Shown: piece by piece, positions 6,205-7,908 of the stretch
Layout: the number at the start of each line of letters is the position of its first letter
Position numbering within the stretch: position 1 is the stretch's first letter
From: Candidatus Methanolliviera sp. GoM_asphalt
Lineage (GTDB): Archaea; Halobacteriota; Methanoliparia; Methanoliparales; Methanoliparaceae
NCBI GenBank assembly: GCA_902158745.1
Contig: CABGHH010000071.1
Location: 1-7,908 of the forward strand
DNA length: 7,908 nucleotides
Reading direction: 5' to 3'
Program-made: the position numbers and the translations under genes
The notes under the pieces: generated by a model
Databases searched by the model: none
What the model was told of the DNA's origin: nothing
The model's input: only the letters and a program-made list of their open reading frames with translations

Positions 6205-6716
6205 TACAATTTTTCCTCCTTATATTCCTTCGCCAGCTTGGCATAGCCTAATGCAGTTGATCCATCGATCCACATCGACTGTTTTTGTGAGACTTTTCCT
6301 TTAATCTGTGCTGGAACGCCTACAACGAAAGATTCGCTTGGAATTTTCATCCCATCAAGAACGACCGCACCCCCGGCGATTATACAGCGATCGCCGATCT
6401 CAACATTGTGCAATACGGTGGCGCCTATACCTATCAATACATTATCTCCGACCTTCTTGGCGTGAACCATTGCAGAGTGCCCAATTATCACATTATCTCC
6501 GATCGTCACCGGTGTCAAACCTCCGTGAATCACAACATTATCCTCGACATGGGTGTTCTCACCGATCCTCACCGGGTTGAAATCTGCCCTTATTACCGCT
6601 CCTGGCCAGACACTGGAGTTCTCACCGATCTCCACGTCTCCAACTATATAAGCCGCTTCGCTGACAAAAACCGATTTTGCAATTCTGGGTTTTCTTTCTC
6701 CTAATTTTCTTATCAT
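6204..6716 (-). CDS. Gamma-class carbonic anhydrase-like hexapeptide protein
   Basis: A 170-residue left-handed beta-helix protein of the gamma carbonic anhydrase/CamH type (VGDVEIGENSSVWPGAVIRAD; IGDNVIIGHSAMVH; repeated G-D/E-N-x-x-I-G turns). Members bind a metal with three histidines in a trimer and hydrate CO2, though many homologues have no proven activity. Counting from the ATG at 6716, the metal ligands are present as His64 (VVIH), His80 (IGH) and His85 (MVH), as is the Arg43/Asp45 pair (RAD). The usual T-N-x-Q-D segment reads T-H-V-E-D (55-59), so the Asn and Gln positions are changed. The open frame extends 18 nt further to a TTG at 6734, but AGAGGAG (6727-6721) just before the ATG favours the shorter form. 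It follows the DUF2117 gene by 14 nt and is probably co-transcribed. Other hexapeptide acyltransferases are a less likely identity because the three-His set is complete. Confidence 0.88.
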   Translation of the reverse strand: MIRKLGERKPRIAKSVFVSEAAYIVGDVEIGENSSVWPGAVIRADFNPVRIGENTHVEDNVVIHGGLTPVTIGDNVIIGHSAMVHAKKVGDNVLIGIGATVLHNVEIGDRCIIAGGAVVLDGMKIPSESFVVGVPAQIKGKVSQKQSMWIDGSTALGYAKLAKEYKEEKL

Positions 6717-6720
6717 ATAT

Positions 6721-6727
6721 CTCCTCT
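6721..6727 (-). promoter_or_regulatory. Ribosome binding site deciding the carbonic anhydrase-like start
   Basis: AGAGGAG lies 4 nt before the ATG at 6716. The upstream TTG at 6734 has no such site and would place this sequence inside the coding region, so the ATG is preferred. Confidence 0.6.
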
Positions 6728-6730
6728 CTT

Positions 6731-7828
6731 TCAAAAATTAGATATCATCGAGACGCGCTCGATTAAGACGTCTTCAACGATCTTAGCAATCTTTTCTCTC
6801 ATATCATCGAATGTGATATCTATCTTCTTCTTCCTTTTAAATATCTCATCAAAAATTTTCTCTCCTGCCTCGTCATCTTCTTCAACGATAAATACCTCCG
6901 ATCTTTTGTGGACGTGAACGGTTGGGAGGAGTTTATCGGAGTCGTTATCCACAATGCCTATCACCGGCACATCAAATCTGAACGCGATATCAGAGACGAC
7001 CGTGGTCGTGTCATCTCCAACGCTGACCACTCCTTCACATCCTTTGATAATCTTATATACATTATATCCGGCATGATCGACAAACGCCATGCCTTTTACT
7101 TCTACTTCTTCCTTTACCTTTAAGACCCTCGCATCTTCGTAATCCCTCAAACATTTTGTCGTATCTAATTTAGCCTCTCTTACATCTATCCTCATATTTT
7201 CTAGCTTTCTTGATGCTTCATCCTTTAGATCTACACCTCTTACCTCAATGATCTTTTCATTCAGCCCGACGATCGTTACATCTTTAGAGAATGCCTTTCC
7301 TGCCGTCATACCGTTTATCAAGAGATAATCCCCTGGCTCGACCGCCAGCACCTTTCTAAATATCTTTTCTCCTTCCCTCCACAAAACTTTTCCGAAGTCA
7401 GGCGGACTTTTAACGTTTAAAGAAAGTTTTTTTGCGAAAGATTTTGCTATCTCACCCGAATTTTTTGTCCATGGAATCAATGTCATCTCAGAAAGTTCTA
7501 TTTGGATCACAGGCTTATCAAGGACGTTTGCCCTCTTTATCACGTGCCAACAATATGCATATCCACTTTCCGGGCTCTTCGAATACGTTACTACGACCAA
7601 GAGATCGTTCTTCTCTGAAAGTTTTGATAGGCAGACGGATGATTTGCATTCTTCTATCTGTACTTCTTTTTCCAAGAAGGAATCGAAACACGCCGTTATC
7701 CCCATCGTTCCATTTATGGCTGTTTGAACCTCTCCAAAATCCTTTAATGATTTGATCGCCTTTTTTGCAAAACCCGCATCAAAGATCTTTGGTCCGTGAA
7801 AGAATACGCCGATTCTCATATTGTTCAT
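6731..7828 (-). CDS. DUF2117 family protein
   Basis: 365-residue soluble protein that I recognise as DUF2117, a family of unknown function known from methanogens and related archaea. Marks are the opening MRIGVFFHGPKIFDAG (4-19), INGTMG (38-43), LLINGMTAGKAFSKDVTIVG (169-188), DHAGYN (251-256) and the long conserved GDDTTTVVSDIAFRFDVPVI (271-290) followed by GIVDNDSD. The Rossmann-like start (MRIGVFFHGP) and the acidic D/N-rich C-terminal part suggest nucleotide or metal binding, but this is inference. There is no signal peptide or membrane helix. The start could be the ATG at 7828 or the one three codons on (7819), which would begin MRIGV as many relatives do; neither has a clear ribosome site. 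A TATA box lies about 35-40 nt upstream. It is followed after 14 nt by the carbonic anhydrase-like gene, so the two probably form an operon. Confidence 0.85.
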   Translation of the reverse strand: MNNMRIGVFFHGPKIFDAGFAKKAIKSLKDFGEVQTAINGTMGITACFDSFLEKEVQIEECKSSVCLSKLSEKNDLLVVVTYSKSPESGYAYCWHVIKRANVLDKPVIQIELSEMTLIPWTKNSGEIAKSFAKKLSLNVKSPPDFGKVLWREGEKIFRKVLAVEPGDYLLINGMTAGKAFSKDVTIVGLNEKIIEVRGVDLKDEASRKLENMRIDVREAKLDTTKCLRDYEDARVLKVKEEVEVKGMAFVDHAGYNVYKIIKGCEGVVSVGDDTTTVVSDIAFRFDVPVIGIVDNDSDKLLPTVHVHKRSEVFIVEEDDEAGEKIFDEIFKRKKKIDITFDDMREKIAKIVEDVLIERVSMISNF

Positions 7829-7860
7829 GCTTTAATTTCGCTCAAAAGATAAATAGTTTC

Positions 7861-7870
7861 TTATATAAAA
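7861..7870 (-). promoter_or_regulatory. TATA box of the DUF2117-carbonic anhydrase unit
   Basis: TTTTATATAA on the minus strand is centred about 37 nt upstream of the ATG at 7828, predicting a start near 7840 and a short leader. A second AT-rich stretch (CTATTTATC, near 7846-7854) would suit a leaderless transcript instead. No good BRE is visible. Confidence 0.5.
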
Positions 7871-7908
7871 TATTGGGTTATCCGACAAGGCAGAATGCCA
7901 ATAGAAAA

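Noticed and set aside
7871..7903. TATTGG/CCAATA inverted repeat and GGCA-GAA-TGCC hairpin at the right edge
   Set aside because: Short arms near the window end; could belong to a neighbouring feature but nothing in view supports an RNA gene or operator.

Overview
The window looks like archaeal chromosome, most likely from a methanogen-related euryarchaeon such as an ANME-1 or Syntrophoarchaeia-type lineage. The evidence is a DUF2117-family protein (a family I know from methanogens and relatives), archaeal BRE/TATA-type promoter sequences (an A/G-rich stretch followed by TTTATATA), GAGGT/GGAG ribosome binding sites, AT-rich intergenic DNA and tightly packed genes. The lineage is an inference; the archaeal assignment is firmer.

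Left half (1-4175, all minus strand): a polyhydroxyalkanoate (PHA) synthase cluster of the class III type. In transcription order it holds a PhaE-like subunit (E1, 4175-3003), a second PhaE-like subunit (E2, 2908-1856), a complete PhaC catalytic subunit (C1, 1863-844) with an intact Cys-Asp-His triad, and a second, divergent PhaC (C2, from 842, running off the window's left edge). E2-C1-C2 are translationally coupled: an 8-nt overlap, then a 1-nt gap. E1 is separated from E2 by a 97-nt gap containing a terminator-like hairpin. The cluster is preceded by a tandemly duplicated core promoter. PhaC and PhaE together would polymerise hydroxyacyl-CoA into storage granules; no monomer-supply genes (phaA, phaB, phaJ) are in view.

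Middle (4176-6158): a 231-nt divergent intergenic region with the duplicated promoter and a 24-bp dyad. It is followed on the plus strand by a secreted, C-terminally membrane-anchored protein with a lamin-tail-like domain and two phospholipase D (HKD) domains.

Right (6204-7828, minus strand): a two-gene unit of a DUF2117 protein followed by a gamma-class carbonic anhydrase-like beta-helix protein. It converges on the PLD gene across a shared terminator hairpin.

The most unusual points are the doubled PhaE/PhaC set in an archaeon, a small palindromic insertion inside the second phaC, the duplicated promoter, the uncoupling hairpin between the two phaE genes, and altered active-site positions in the carbonic anhydrase-like protein.
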